Shown: in pieces, positions 16,987 to 25,097 of the stretch
How positions within the stretch are numbered: position 1 is the first letter of the stretch
How the letters are laid out: every line of letters starts with the position of its first letter
Assembly: GCF_000238915.1 (NCBI RefSeq)
Contig: NZ_BAEG01000073.1
Span: 1 to 64,000 of the forward strand
Direction: 5' to 3'
DNA from: Arthrobacter globiformis NBRC 12137
GTDB lineage: Bacteria > Actinomycetota > Actinomycetes > Actinomycetales > Micrococcaceae
Length of the DNA stretch: 64,000 nt
The notes under the pieces: model-generated
Told to the model about the DNA's origin: nothing
Databases searched by the model: none
Seen by the model: only the letters and a program-made list of their open reading frames with translations
Translations under genes and position numbers: made by a program

Positions 16987-18251
16987 GGGGCAGCGGGGAA
17001 GGTCAGCACCACGGTGGTTCCGCCCCCGCGGGTCTCCGTCAGGGTCAGGTCACCCCCGTGGGCCTGCGCGATCCGCCGGCAGGTGGCCAGGCCCAGCCCG
17101 GATCCCGGGCCGTCCCCTTCCCGGTGCAGGCGGACCAACGGCTCCAGCACGCGCTGCCTGTCCTCCGGCCTGATTCCCTTCCCGTTGTCCGCGACCAGGA
17201 CCGCGGTGCCGTGGTAGTTGGAAACCGCGCTGATCCGGATTTCCAGGGGACGCTCCGGGCTGCGATAGTTCAGGGCGTTGGAGAGCAGATTCTGCAGCAG
17301 GGCGCGCAGCTGGAGCGGATCCGCGTGCAGCTGCGCATCGTCCGAGTCCAGCGTGGCTCCGGCTCCGAACGGGATGCCGAGGTCCCGCGCGGCGTCTGCG
17401 GCGGCCCCGCGCAGTGAGACGGGCTGCGGATGCAGGGCGCCGCCCACCTTCGAGTAGTCCAGCACGTCCTCGAGCATCGCCAGCATGCGCCGGCCGCTGG
17501 CACCGATGAGCTGCAGGTATTCAGCGGCCGGATGCTCCGGCTGCATGTCCGGATCGTCCTCGCTCAGTTCCACGTAGCCAAGAATCGTCGTCAGCGGAAT
17601 ACGCAGGTCGTGGCTGACGCGGCCCGCGAACTCGCCCAGTTTGGCGTTGCTCCGCCGCACCTCATCCAGCGCCACATTCAACTGCAGCGTCCGGTGCTGG
17701 AGTTCCAGCAGCTCCACGGTCTGCTGGGCGAGGAGCTCCAGCATGGCGATCTGCTCCGGCTCGGGACTTGCCGGCTCGTCGGAGAAAACGCACAGCGAGC
17801 CGAGCACGAAGCCGGAGGCGGTTTCCAGCGGCACCGACGCGTAGAACCGGACGGCGGCGATCTCACCGGTCACAAAAGGATTGTTCGCAAAGCGCGGGTC
17901 TTCGGAGGCATCGCGGACCACGGTGGTCTCCCGGGTCAGGAAGACCCGGGCGCACATCGAGTCCTCACGGGAGCAGATGCCCGGCTCGACGCCGGACGCC
18001 GCGATCTGGCGCTGCTGGTCCGCGGTAATCACATTCACCACGCTGAAGGGCACACCGCACAGTTTGGCCGCCAGGTCCACGAGGTTGTCCAAGGCGGTGC
18101 GGGCAGCGTTAGTGCGGCCGGCACCTGTGAGGGCGGCGCCGATGGGCGGGGACGTTGTGCCGTCCTGGCCGGAAAGCAGCCCGTACGCCTGCAGTGCGGC
18201 CTGCCGGTCAGTATCCTGCTTCGGGAGCGTCCGAGCGCCGGTCCCTTTCAT
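16983..18251 (-). CDS. GAF-domain sensor histidine kinase
   Basis: Soluble kinase of 422 residues. A GAF domain spans about 55-185, with the CREDSMCARVFL pattern common in redox- or light-sensing GAF kinases of this type. The dimerisation box carries His214 in GRVSHDLRIPLTTILGYV. ATP-binding boxes are LLQNLLSNALNYRSP, DNGKGIRPED and GSGLGLATCRRI. No adjacent response regulator exists on this strand. The only unpaired receiver in the block is the PP2C fusion at 9155, so I infer they are partners. It overlaps the acyltransferase gene by 4 bp and is the first gene of that unit. Confidence 0.87.
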   Translation of the reverse strand: MKGTGARTLPKQDTDRQAALQAYGLLSGQDGTTSPPIGAALTGAGRTNAARTALDNLVDLAAKLCGVPFSVVNVITADQQRQIAASGVEPGICSREDSMCARVFLTRETTVVRDASEDPRFANNPFVTGEIAAVRFYASVPLETASGFVLGSLCVFSDEPASPEPEQIAMLELLAQQTVELLELQHRTLQLNVALDEVRRSNAKLGEFAGRVSHDLRIPLTTILGYVELSEDDPDMQPEHPAAEYLQLIGASGRRMLAMLEDVLDYSKVGGALHPQPVSLRGAAADAARDLGIPFGAGATLDSDDAQLHADPLQLRALLQNLLSNALNYRSPERPLEIRISAVSNYHGTAVLVADNGKGIRPEDRQRVLEPLVRLHREGDGPGSGLGLATCRRIAQAHGGDLTLTETRGGGTTVVLTFPAAP

Positions 18252-18393
18252 CCGTCCCCTATCGCCGCGCGGGACTCCGACCCAGCGTCAAGTCCCCCCG
18301 ACGCCGATACTATCCGGCCAGGCTCACCCCCTGCTGTAGTCTCTTGACACCGGCGGTCCCGCTCGGCTTCACTATTACGTATGCTGAAATAAC

Positions 18394-18412
18394 AGTTCCA
18401 TGATGCGGAACT
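18394..18412. promoter_or_regulatory. Inverted repeat before uraD
   Basis: AGTTCC-N7-GGAACT, a perfect 6-bp dyad, 94 bp before uraD and 143 bp before the divergent kinase start. TTGACA at 18344-18349 may be a -35 box on the plus strand. It could be an operator for a purine-catabolism regulator, not encoded here. Confidence 0.35.
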
Positions 18413-18505
18413 CGACGCTCGCTAGGGATGTCGACCGCCGGGAGAGTATCCGGCCCTCCGCATAGCCGTCACCATGGATGCCAGCAGACGCTTGAGGATC
18501 ACAAC

Positions 18506-19003
18506 GTGAAGCTTGCCGAATTCAATGCCGCGGACAGGGACGCTGCCAACGCAGTCCTGCGCCCCTGCATCGACGTCCCCCGCTGGGTGGACCAGATTGC
18601 CGCTGCGCGCCCGTTCGCATCCCGCCAGGAACTCCTCGACGGAGCCCGGGCCGCCGCGGCCCCGTTTACCCCGGACGAGGTGGAAGGCGCGATGGCACAC
18701 CACCCGAGAATCGGCGAACGCCCCGCCGCGCAGACCGCCGAGGCCGCCATGTCCCGGTCCGAACAGGCAGGCGTGGACCCGGCGGACACGGAGGTGGCCG
18801 ACGCCCTGGCACGCGGTAACCGCGCGTACGAGGAAAAGTTCGGCCGGGTCTTCCTGATCCGCGCCGCCGGCCGCACCGCCCCCGAGATCCTGGCAGCGCT
18901 GAACGAGCGCCTGGCCAATACCCCGGCGCAGGAAGACGCCATCGTTGCGCAGCAGCTGCGGGAAATTGCCCTGCTGCGCCTGGAAGGAGTGATCAGCGAA
19001 TGA
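18506..19003 (+). CDS. uraD: OHCU decarboxylase, ureide pathway
   Basis: 2-oxo-4-hydroxy-4-carboxy-5-ureidoimidazoline decarboxylase, which completes conversion of urate to S-allantoin. The 165-residue product has the family signature HHPRIGERPA with the catalytic His, and the later AYEEKFGRVFLIRAAGR and NTPAQEDAIVAQQLREIALLRLE blocks. Start GTG at 18506 follows TTGAGGATC at good spacing; an in-frame ATG at 18428 lacks support. Overlaps hiuH by ATGA. Urate oxidase, the preceding step, is not in this window. Confidence 0.93.
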   Translation: MKLAEFNAADRDAANAVLRPCIDVPRWVDQIAAARPFASRQELLDGARAAAAPFTPDEVEGAMAHHPRIGERPAAQTAEAAMSRSEQAGVDPADTEVADALARGNRAYEEKFGRVFLIRAAGRTAPEILAALNERLANTPAQEDAIVAQQLREIALLRLEGVISE

Positions 19004-19338
19004 GCGTTTCGCATGTGACAACGCACGTCCTGGACACCGGCGCCGGACGCCCGGCGGCGGGCATCGCCGTCGTGCTTTACGCGAACGACGGCGGCAGCTG
19101 GACAGAGCTGGGCAGCGGCACCACCGATGCGGACGGCCGCGCGAAGGACCTGGGACCGGAGGTCCTGGCCCCCGGGAACTACCGGCTCAACTTCGCCACC
19201 GGCGACTACTACGCCCAGCAGGGCGGCACCACGTTCTTCCCGGAGGTGGACCTGGTCTTCGAGGTCACCGGCACCGAGCACTACCATGTGCCGCTGCTGC
19301 TGAGCCCGTTCGCCTACTCCACCTACCGCGGCAGCTGA
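19000..19338 (+). CDS. hiuH: 5-hydroxyisourate hydrolase
   Basis: Transthyretin-like hydrolase of 112 residues acting on 5-hydroxyisourate, the product of urate oxidase. N-terminal signature SVSHVTTHVLDTGAGRPA, central DADGRAKDL, and the diagnostic C-terminal tetrapeptide YRGS are all present. It overlaps uraD by 4 bp and is followed 11 bp later by an FAH-family gene, so the three form an operon. Function assignment is secure; the protein is cytosolic and usually tetrameric. Confidence 0.95.
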   Translation: MSVSHVTTHVLDTGAGRPAAGIAVVLYANDGGSWTELGSGTTDADGRAKDLGPEVLAPGNYRLNFATGDYYAQQGGTTFFPEVDLVFEVTGTEHYHVPLLLSPFAYSTYRGS

Positions 19339-19349
19339 AAGGAGACAGC

Positions 19350-20195
19350 ATGCGGCTGATGCGCATTGGCCCGGCGGGCCAGGAGGTGCCGGTGGTCATC
19401 GACGACGACGGCCAGGCCTACGACCTGCGGCCGGTCACCCGGGACATTGACGGGCACTTCCTGCAGAACTGGACCGGCCAGCTGCCGGACCTGGACCTGA
19501 GCGGCCTCCCCCGGGTGACCCTCGACGGCAAACGGATCGGTGCGCCGATCGCCAGGCCCGGCGCCGTGATCGGCGTGGGGCTGAACTACGCCGCGCACGC
19601 CGCAGAATCCGGCCTGCCCGTGCCGGAGCGCCCCATCATCTTCTTCAAGCATCCCAACACCGTGGTGGGCCCCGACGACGACGTCGTCATCCCGCCGGGG
19701 GCACAGCGGGTGGACTGGGAGGTGGAACTGGGCGTGGTCATCGGCCGGCGTGCCAGCTACCTGGCATCCGACGCCGAGGCGGCGGACTGCATCGCGGGCT
19801 ACGTCCTCTCCAACGACGTCTCCGAGCGCGAGTACCAGCTGGAACACTCCGGGCCGCAGTGGTCCCTCGGCAAGTCCTGCCCTACCTTCAACCCGGTGGG
19901 GCCGTGGCTGGTGCCCGCCGCGGCGGTGGAGGCGGACGACATCCGTCTCGCGTCCTGGGTCAATGACGAGGTCCGGCAGGACAGCTCGACGGCGGACATG
20001 GTCTTCGGGCCGGCAGAGCTGGTCCGCCGGCTCTCGCAGTACATGGTGCTGGAACCCGGCGACCTCATCACCACCGGCACCCCGGAGGGCGTGGCGCTGT
20101 CCGGCCGCTTCCCCTACCTGAAAGCCGGGGACGTCATGCGGATGTCCGGCGGAGACCTGCTCGGCGGGCAGCGGCAGCGGCTGGTGCAGGCCTGA
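19350..20195 (+). CDS. Fumarylacetoacetate hydrolase family protein
   Basis: FAH-fold metal-dependent hydrolase/isomerase of 281 residues. A small N-terminal domain precedes the catalytic core with VGLNYAAHAAESG, FFKHPNTVVGP, the metal ligands in VDWEVELGVVIG, and DLITTGTPEGVALSG near the C-terminus. The family includes oxaloacetate decarboxylases, acylpyruvases and 2-hydroxyhepta-2,4-diene-1,7-dioate isomerases. Start ATG follows AAAGGAGACAGC. Its place behind uraD-hiuH suggests a role linked to purine breakdown products, but the substrate cannot be told from sequence. Confidence 0.85.
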   Translation: MRLMRIGPAGQEVPVVIDDDGQAYDLRPVTRDIDGHFLQNWTGQLPDLDLSGLPRVTLDGKRIGAPIARPGAVIGVGLNYAAHAAESGLPVPERPIIFFKHPNTVVGPDDDVVIPPGAQRVDWEVELGVVIGRRASYLASDAEAADCIAGYVLSNDVSEREYQLEHSGPQWSLGKSCPTFNPVGPWLVPAAAVEADDIRLASWVNDEVRQDSSTADMVFGPAELVRRLSQYMVLEPGDLITTGTPEGVALSGRFPYLKAGDVMRMSGGDLLGGQRQRLVQA

Positions 20196-20237
20196 ACAGG
20201 CTGATCCCGCCGGGCAGGCTGGCCGCCGGGATGACAG

Positions 20238-20243
20238 TAGGCT
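20238..20243 (+). promoter_or_regulatory. -10 box of probable leaderless gene
   Basis: TAGGCT ends 7 nt before the ATG at 20251 and no Shine-Dalgarno sequence fits between, so the transcript probably starts at or near the start codon. Confidence 0.55.
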
Positions 20244-20250
20244 AGATGGC

Positions 20251-20703
20251 ATGTCTTCCGACCAGCCCACCCCTGAACGGGGTCAAACCCCTGAACGGGG
20301 CGAAATTCCCGAACAGCGCCAGATCACCGTACGGCGCGCCCCCAAGTATGTTCCCTTCCTGATCCTGGGCGGGCTGGTGGGCTTCGCCGCGGCGGCGGTC
20401 ATTGCTTATGCCCTGCCCGGCGATGCCAGCTACGACCGCGGCGCTGTATACGGCTTTTTCATGGTGCCCTGCGCCGCGGCCGGTGTGATTCTCGGCGCAA
20501 TTGCTGCCCTGGTGCTGGACCGGGCCAGCGTGCGCCGCGCCCGCCGCGGCGTCGTGGAAGCCGTTCCGGAAGCGGAGCTTTCTCCCGAAGGCACGCACCC
20601 AGGCACGGCACCAGCCGCGCATCCGTCCACAGAACCGGGCACCGAACCCGGCACCGCCCCGGAGCGGACCACGGACGACGGCGAGACCGGCCAGCGGTCA
20701 TAA
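20251..20703 (+). CDS. Small two-helix membrane protein upstream of purF
   Basis: Protein of 150 residues that I do not recognise by name. It has a charged N-terminal segment containing two TPERGQ/TPERGE-type repeats, two hydrophobic helices (YVPFLILGGLVGFAAAAVIAYAL and VYGFFMVPCAAAGVILGAIAALVL), and a disordered C-terminus with TEPGTEPGT repeats. Both termini are probably cytosolic. Small membrane proteins of this kind commonly precede purF in actinobacteria, but no role is known to me. A TAGGCT box 7 nt upstream suggests leaderless expression. Confidence 0.75.
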   Translation: MSSDQPTPERGQTPERGEIPEQRQITVRRAPKYVPFLILGGLVGFAAAAVIAYALPGDASYDRGAVYGFFMVPCAAAGVILGAIAALVLDRASVRRARRGVVEAVPEAELSPEGTHPGTAPAAHPSTEPGTEPGTAPERTTDDGETGQRS

Positions 20704-20750
20704 TCCGGCGGCCGGAATTTCCTTACCCCATGACGTGAGATAATCGACCA

Positions 20751-22487
20751 GTGGCACGCGGCGATGGAAAACTTTCTCATGATCTTCTCCCTGGCGAAAA
20801 AGGCCCGATGGACGCATGCGGCGTCTTCGGGGTCTGGGCACCAGGTGAAGAAGTAGCAAAACTTACCTACTACGGGCTGTACGCGCTGCAGCACCGCGGT
20901 CAGGAGTCGGCTGGTATAGCCACCAGCGACGGCAAGCGGATCAACGTCTACAAGGACATGGGCCTCGTATCCCAGGTCTTCGACGAGACCACGCTGAACA
21001 CCCTGACCGGGCACCTGGCCGTGGGCCACTGCCGCTACTCCACCACCGGAGCCAGCCACTGGGCCAACGCCCAGCCCACGCTGGGCGCTACCGCCACCGG
21101 CACGGTGGCCCTGGCCCACAACGGCAACCTCACCAACACGGCCGAACTGAACGCCATGATCCATGAGCGCAACGGCGGCCAGCTCAGCGGCGAAATGAAG
21201 CAGGGCAACACCTCCGACACCGCCCTGGTGACGGCGCTGCTGGAGGGCGAAGAGGGCAAGTCCCTCGAGGAGACCGCCCTCGAACTGCTTCCCAAGATCC
21301 GCGGCGGCTTCTGCTTCGTTTTCATGGACGAAGGCACGCTCTACGCAGCCCGTGACACCTTCGGCATCCGCCCGCTCTGCCTGGGCCGGCTGGAGCGCGG
21401 CTGGGTGGTCGCTTCCGAGCAGTCCGCCCTGGCCACCGTCGGCGCCAGCTTCATCCGGGAGATCGAGCCCGGCGAGTTCATCGCCATCGATGAACAGGGC
21501 GTGCGGTCCCGCCGCTTCGCGGACCCGACGCCGGCCGGCTGCGTTTTCGAGTACGTCTACCTCGCGCGCCCCGACGCCGCCATCGCCGGCCGCTCCGTCT
21601 ACGAATCCCGCGTGGAGATGGGCCGCCAGCTGGCACGCGAGAACACCCAGACCGCTGACATCGTCATCCCGGTCCCCGAGTCCGGCACGCCCGCGGCCGT
21701 GGGCTACGCCGAGGAATCCGGCATCCCGTTCGCGCACGGCTTCGTCAAGAACTCCTACGTGGGCCGCACGTTCATCCAGCCGTCGCAGACGCTGCGCCAG
21801 CTGGGCATCCGGCTGAAGCTCAACGCCCTGGAGTCCGTGATCCGCGGCAAGCGCGTGGTGGTGGTGGATGACTCGATCGTCCGCGGCAACACCCAGCGCG
21901 CCATCGTCCGGATGCTCCGTGAGGCCGGCGCCGCCGCCGTCCACGTCAAGATTTCCTCCCCGCCGGTCCAGTGGCCATGCTTCTACGGCATCGACTTCGC
22001 CTCCCGGGCAGAGCTCATCGCCAACGGCGCCACCATCGAGGAGATCTCCCAGGCCATCGGCGCCGATTCGCTCGCGTACATTTCCGAAGACGGCATGATC
22101 GGCGCCACCCAGCAACCACGCGAACGGCTCTGCACGGCATGCTTCACGGGCAAGTACCCCATTGAGCTGCCCGGCGCCGACAAGCTCGGCAAGAACCTGC
22201 TGGAGCGCACGGACCTGGGCGGCCTGCCTGCCCCGTCCGGCGCCGCTCCGGCCGCCGGTTCGGCAGCGGATGCTGCCGCCGACGCCGCCATCGAACCGGC
22301 TGCCGCCACCCCCGGCAACCCGGAAAGCATCCCGGTGACCGAGGACCCCGCGGAAAAGCCGGGCGCCACGGGCTGTGACCCGGGACCGGATTCCGAACTC
22401 GAGAACCTGCTGACCGACGCCGACCGCGTGCCCGACCTCCACCACGACGCTGCGACCGTCGGCGCTGACAAGAAAGAGTCCCTATGA
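20751..22487 (+). CDS. purF: Amidophosphoribosyltransferase
   Basis: First committed enzyme of purine synthesis: PRPP plus glutamine to 5-phosphoribosylamine. GTG start at 20751. A 22-residue propeptide precedes the N-terminal nucleophile Cys23 in MDACGVFGVWAPG, as in Bacillus-type PurF. The glutaminase domain (HNGNLTN, FGIRPLCLG) is followed by the PRPP-binding loop VVVVDDSIVRGNTQRAIV. Cysteines in WPCFYGID and LCTACF are placed like the 4Fe-4S ligands of the B. subtilis enzyme. At 578 residues it is longer than usual, owing to an 80-residue Ala/Pro/Asp-rich tail. Overlaps purM by ATGA. Confidence 0.95.
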   Translation: MARGDGKLSHDLLPGEKGPMDACGVFGVWAPGEEVAKLTYYGLYALQHRGQESAGIATSDGKRINVYKDMGLVSQVFDETTLNTLTGHLAVGHCRYSTTGASHWANAQPTLGATATGTVALAHNGNLTNTAELNAMIHERNGGQLSGEMKQGNTSDTALVTALLEGEEGKSLEETALELLPKIRGGFCFVFMDEGTLYAARDTFGIRPLCLGRLERGWVVASEQSALATVGASFIREIEPGEFIAIDEQGVRSRRFADPTPAGCVFEYVYLARPDAAIAGRSVYESRVEMGRQLARENTQTADIVIPVPESGTPAAVGYAEESGIPFAHGFVKNSYVGRTFIQPSQTLRQLGIRLKLNALESVIRGKRVVVVDDSIVRGNTQRAIVRMLREAGAAAVHVKISSPPVQWPCFYGIDFASRAELIANGATIEEISQAIGADSLAYISEDGMIGATQQPRERLCTACFTGKYPIELPGADKLGKNLLERTDLGGLPAPSGAAPAAGSAADAAADAAIEPAAATPGNPESIPVTEDPAEKPGATGCDPGPDSELENLLTDADRVPDLHHDAATVGADKKESL

Positions 22488-23647
22488 CTTCCGCTTCCTC
22501 CACTGCTGACATGAATGCTGCCCAGAACAACACCGGCATCACCTACGCGGCCGCCGGTGTGGACGTCGAAGCCGGCGACCGCGCCGTCGAGCTTATGAAG
22601 GACGCCGTCAAGGCAACGCACAACGCATCGGTGATTGGCGGCGTCGGCGGTTTCGCAGGCCTGTACGACGTCTCCAGGCTCCTCACCTACAAGAGGCCCC
22701 TGCTGGCCACCTCCACGGACGGCGTGGGCACCAAGGTGGCCATCGCCCAGGCCATGGACATCCACGACACCATCGGTTACGACCTCGTGGGCATGGTGGT
22801 GGACGACATCGTGGTGGTGGGCGCCGAGCCGCTGTACATGACCGACTACATCGCCTGCGGCAAGGTGGTTCCGGAGCGCATCGCCGACATCGTCCGCGGC
22901 ATCGCGGCCGCCTGCTCCGTGGCCGGAACCGCTTTGGTGGGCGGCGAAACGGCCGAGCACCCCGGCCTGCTGGGCGAACACGAGTACGACGTCGCCGGCG
23001 CCGCCACCGGCGTGGTGGAAGCTGACGCGCTGCTCGGACCGGACCGCGTCCGTGCCGGCGACGTGGTGATCGGCATGGCCTCCTCCGGCCTGCACTCAAA
23101 CGGCTACTCGCTGGTCCGGCGCGTCATCAACCACGCCGGCTGGGCGCTGGACCGCCAGGTGTCCGAGCTCGGCCGCACGCTGGGCGAGGAACTACTGGAA
23201 CCCACCCGCGTCTACGCCGCCGACTGCCTGGACCTGGCACGGGCCTTCCCGGTCACCGCAGACAAGGCTGTGCACGGCTTCAGCCATGTCACCGGCGGTG
23301 GCCTGGCAGCCAACCTGGCCCGCGTGCTGCCGCAGGGCCTCGTGGCCACCGTTGACCGCTCCACCTGGGAGCTGCCCGCCATCTTCAAGCTTGTTTCCGA
23401 GCTGGGCCGCGTGCCGCTGCCCGACCTGGAGCGCACGCTGAACCTCGGCGTCGGCATGGTGGCCGTGGTCTCCGCCGAAGCTGCAGACGCTGCCGTGGCC
23501 CGCCTGAACGAGCGCGGACTGCCGTCCTGGATCATGGGCGCCGTCAGCGCCGATTCGGACGCCGTGGCCAAGACCGGTCCGGACTACGTGCAGGGCGCCA
23601 AGGGCGTGGACGGCGGCGCAGTCCAGCTGGTCAACGCCTACGCTTAA
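22484..23647 (+). CDS. purM: Phosphoribosylformylglycinamidine cyclo-ligase
   Basis: AIR synthetase of 387 residues, the fifth step of purine synthesis. Recognised by TYAAAGVDVEAGDRAVELMK, STDGVGTKVAIA, the ATP-grasp-like VDDIVVVGAEPLYMTDYIA and GGETAEHPG, and HVTGGGLAANLARVLP. It carries a roughly 15-residue Ser/Thr/Asn-rich N-terminal extension before the conserved start. It overlaps purF by 4 bp and its TAA stop forms the base of a large hairpin shared with the convergent VOC gene. Confidence 0.95.
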   Translation: MTSASSTADMNAAQNNTGITYAAAGVDVEAGDRAVELMKDAVKATHNASVIGGVGGFAGLYDVSRLLTYKRPLLATSTDGVGTKVAIAQAMDIHDTIGYDLVGMVVDDIVVVGAEPLYMTDYIACGKVVPERIADIVRGIAAACSVAGTALVGGETAEHPGLLGEHEYDVAGAATGVVEADALLGPDRVRAGDVVIGMASSGLHSNGYSLVRRVINHAGWALDRQVSELGRTLGEELLEPTRVYAADCLDLARAFPVTADKAVHGFSHVTGGGLAANLARVLPQGLVATVDRSTWELPAIFKLVSELGRVPLPDLERTLNLGVGMVAVVSAEAADAAVARLNERGLPSWIMGAVSADSDAVAKTGPDYVQGAKGVDGGAVQLVNAYA

Positions 23648-23731
23648 ACACATCATCGAGTGCTCCCCACCGGTCCAACCGCCCTTTAGAACCTTCATAA
23701 GGGCGGTTGGGGAGCACTCGATGCGTGTTTA
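23645..23731. terminator. Large bidirectional hairpin between purM and the VOC gene
   Basis: Nested arms: TTAAACAC (23645-) with GTGTTTAA, CATCGAGTGCTCCCC (23654-) with GGGGAGCACTCGATG, and CCAACCGCCCTT with AAGGGCGGTTGG around a 12-nt loop; a 6-nt bulge (ACCGGT) sits on the left side. Both convergent stop codons are in the lowest base pairs. Likely terminates both transcripts. Confidence 0.8.
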
Positions 23732-24518
23732 AACTTCCAGGACGCTGAACACCCCGCCCTGGGGGTCCTTCAGGGTGGCGATGGTGCCGCCGTCGTCGTC
23801 AAACTCCGGCTCCACGAGCACTTCGGCGCCGGCGGAAACGGCCGACAGCACCGCTTCCTTGACGCTGGAGACGCCGAAGTAGACCTGCCAGCCGCGGTTG
23901 CCGGCGTCTCCGCCCTCCTCGTCCTCCTCCGGAGCAGGGGCGATGCCCGCCACCTCCGCGCCGTCCACCATCAGCGTGGTGTAGGTTCCACCGTCGTCCT
24001 GGGGGGTACTCGGTCACCTCGTGCCCGAACAGCTGCTGGAAGAATCCGACGGCGGCCTGCGGCTCGGGCGTGATCAGTTCGGCCCAGGCGAACGCGCCGG
24101 GCTCGTTGTGCCGCCCGCTGCCCGGGTGGGTACCGGCCTGCCAGATGCCGGTGGCACCGCCGTCCGGCGGCTCCACGAACACCATGGTTCCGGTGTCCCC
24201 GATGGCCTCCGGCCCGAACTGCACCGAGCCGCCGGCGTGTTCGGCTTCCTCCGCGGCGGCCCGGGCATCCACCGCGGCGAAGTATACGTTCCACTGCGCG
24301 GGCCGCTGTGCACCGCCCTGCTGCGGCTGCGGTGCCACCGTCGCCACGAGATCGTCATCCAGGAAGGCCTTCGCGTAGCTGCGTCCGTCCGGAGTCGGCA
24401 GGTCCTCGTAGCGCCACCCGAACACGGCGGCGTAGAAGGCCTTGGCCGCAGCCACATCCGGCGTCTGGACGTCCGCCCAGCAGAGCTCTCCGAGGCTGTA
24501 CCCGCTGCGCTGAACCAT
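23729..24518 (-). pseudogene. Double VOC (glyoxalase-like) protein with frameshift
   Basis: Two vicinal-oxygen-chelate domains in tandem. Domain 1 begins GELCWADVQTPDVAAAKAFYA and ends near FVEPPDGGATGIWQAG. Domain 2 begins AFAWAELITPEPQAAVGFF and should end LKDPQGGVFSVLEV. The frame breaks at a run of six G (24001-24006, plus strand): reading five G restores a continuous protein of about 262 residues, with EVTEYP leading directly into QDDGGTYTTLMVDGAEVAG. The cause is either a true single-base insertion or a homopolymer sequencing error. ATG at 24518 follows GAAAGGTACGGACCC. Intact relatives are typical actinobacterial VOC proteins of unknown substrate. Confidence 0.85.
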
Positions 24519-24657
24519 GGGTCCGTACCTTTCGTTGGCTGAGTTCCTCCAGCCTAATTCCTCCGGGCGCTGGCGTGCACGGCCCGTCCGGTGAAGGCGG
24601 CGAGGCCCTGGGTGATCAACTCCCGGCTTTCCCTGCAACGGATCCGGAAAATACAGA

Positions 24658-24700
24658 AGGCCCGTTGGGTACGCCAAAGACTGGCGTGCCCAACGGGCCT
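24658..24700 (-). terminator. Intrinsic terminator of the DUF3073 transcript
   Basis: AGGCCCGTTGGG-ACGCCA arms form a 19-bp stem (one G-U pair) around a 5-nt loop. On the minus strand the stem is followed by TCTGTATTTT, a good U-rich tail, so it stops transcripts coming from DUF3073. The remaining DNA to 24518 shows nothing I recognise. Confidence 0.85.
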
Positions 24701-24863
24701 GATAACTGTGGCGACACCCGGACTCATCCCTGCGGCCACGTCTCTGGCTATGACCAGATGTCCGGGTCAGGCAGGGAGACGGGCAACCCTAATGCGGGAA
24801 ATACCCAGGAGGTGTACGACGGCGGCGTTCAGCCAACTGCCTTACGGCAGTTCAGGGAAACGA
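24701..24863 (-). ncRNA. Candidate structured 3' UTR or small RNA after DUF3073
   Basis: The 163 nt between the DUF3073 stop and the terminator are rich in pairing potential on the minus strand. AACTGCC-GTAA-GGCAGTT is a perfect hairpin with a GNRA-type loop (24835-24852). ACCCGGAC and GTCCGGGT enclose a TCTGG/CCAGA hairpin. CCCTGC outside that enclosure can pair with GCAGGG inside it, a possible pseudoknot. No plausible coding frame. I cannot match it to a known RNA family by eye. Confidence 0.4.
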
Positions 24864-25097
24864 CTAACCGATACGACGGCTGTCTACCTCGTCGTCGTCT
24901 TCATCCAAATCGTCCGCGTACTTATCCACGTAGGCTGAATAGTCCGGCTCGACCGGTTCATTCGCGAAATGGCTCGTGGCACGACTTCCCGGACCCGTGA
25001 GCTCACGCTGTAGGGCCGAATAATCGGTGTTCGGGGAGTAGTACTTGATGTCCCGAGCCTGCTTGGTAGCTTTTGCCTTTTGACGGCCGCGCCCCAT
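24864..25097 (-). CDS. DUF3073 protein
   Basis: Small acidic/basic protein of 77 residues: MGRGRQKAKATKQAR opening, then YSPNTDYSALQRELTG and an acidic tail DDLDEDDDEVDSRR. This is the actinobacterial DUF3073 family, found near purM in many genomes; function unknown. The ATG at 25097 follows AAAAGGGGGTCACGCC, which favours it over an in-frame ATG 13 codons upstream. Intrinsically disordered by composition. Confidence 0.9.
   Translation of the reverse strand: MGRGRQKAKATKQARDIKYYSPNTDYSALQRELTGPGSRATSHFANEPVEPDYSAYVDKYADDLDEDDDEVDSRRIG

Noticed and set aside
18506-20195. Full uricase pathway
   Set aside because: Urate oxidase and allantoinase genes are not in the window; only uraD, hiuH and an FAH-family gene can be supported.
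24780-24810. GGGCAACCC resembling part of a SAM-type riboswitch core
   Set aside because: Other conserved SAM riboswitch blocks are missing and no methionine gene follows; terminator polarity is also on the other strand.
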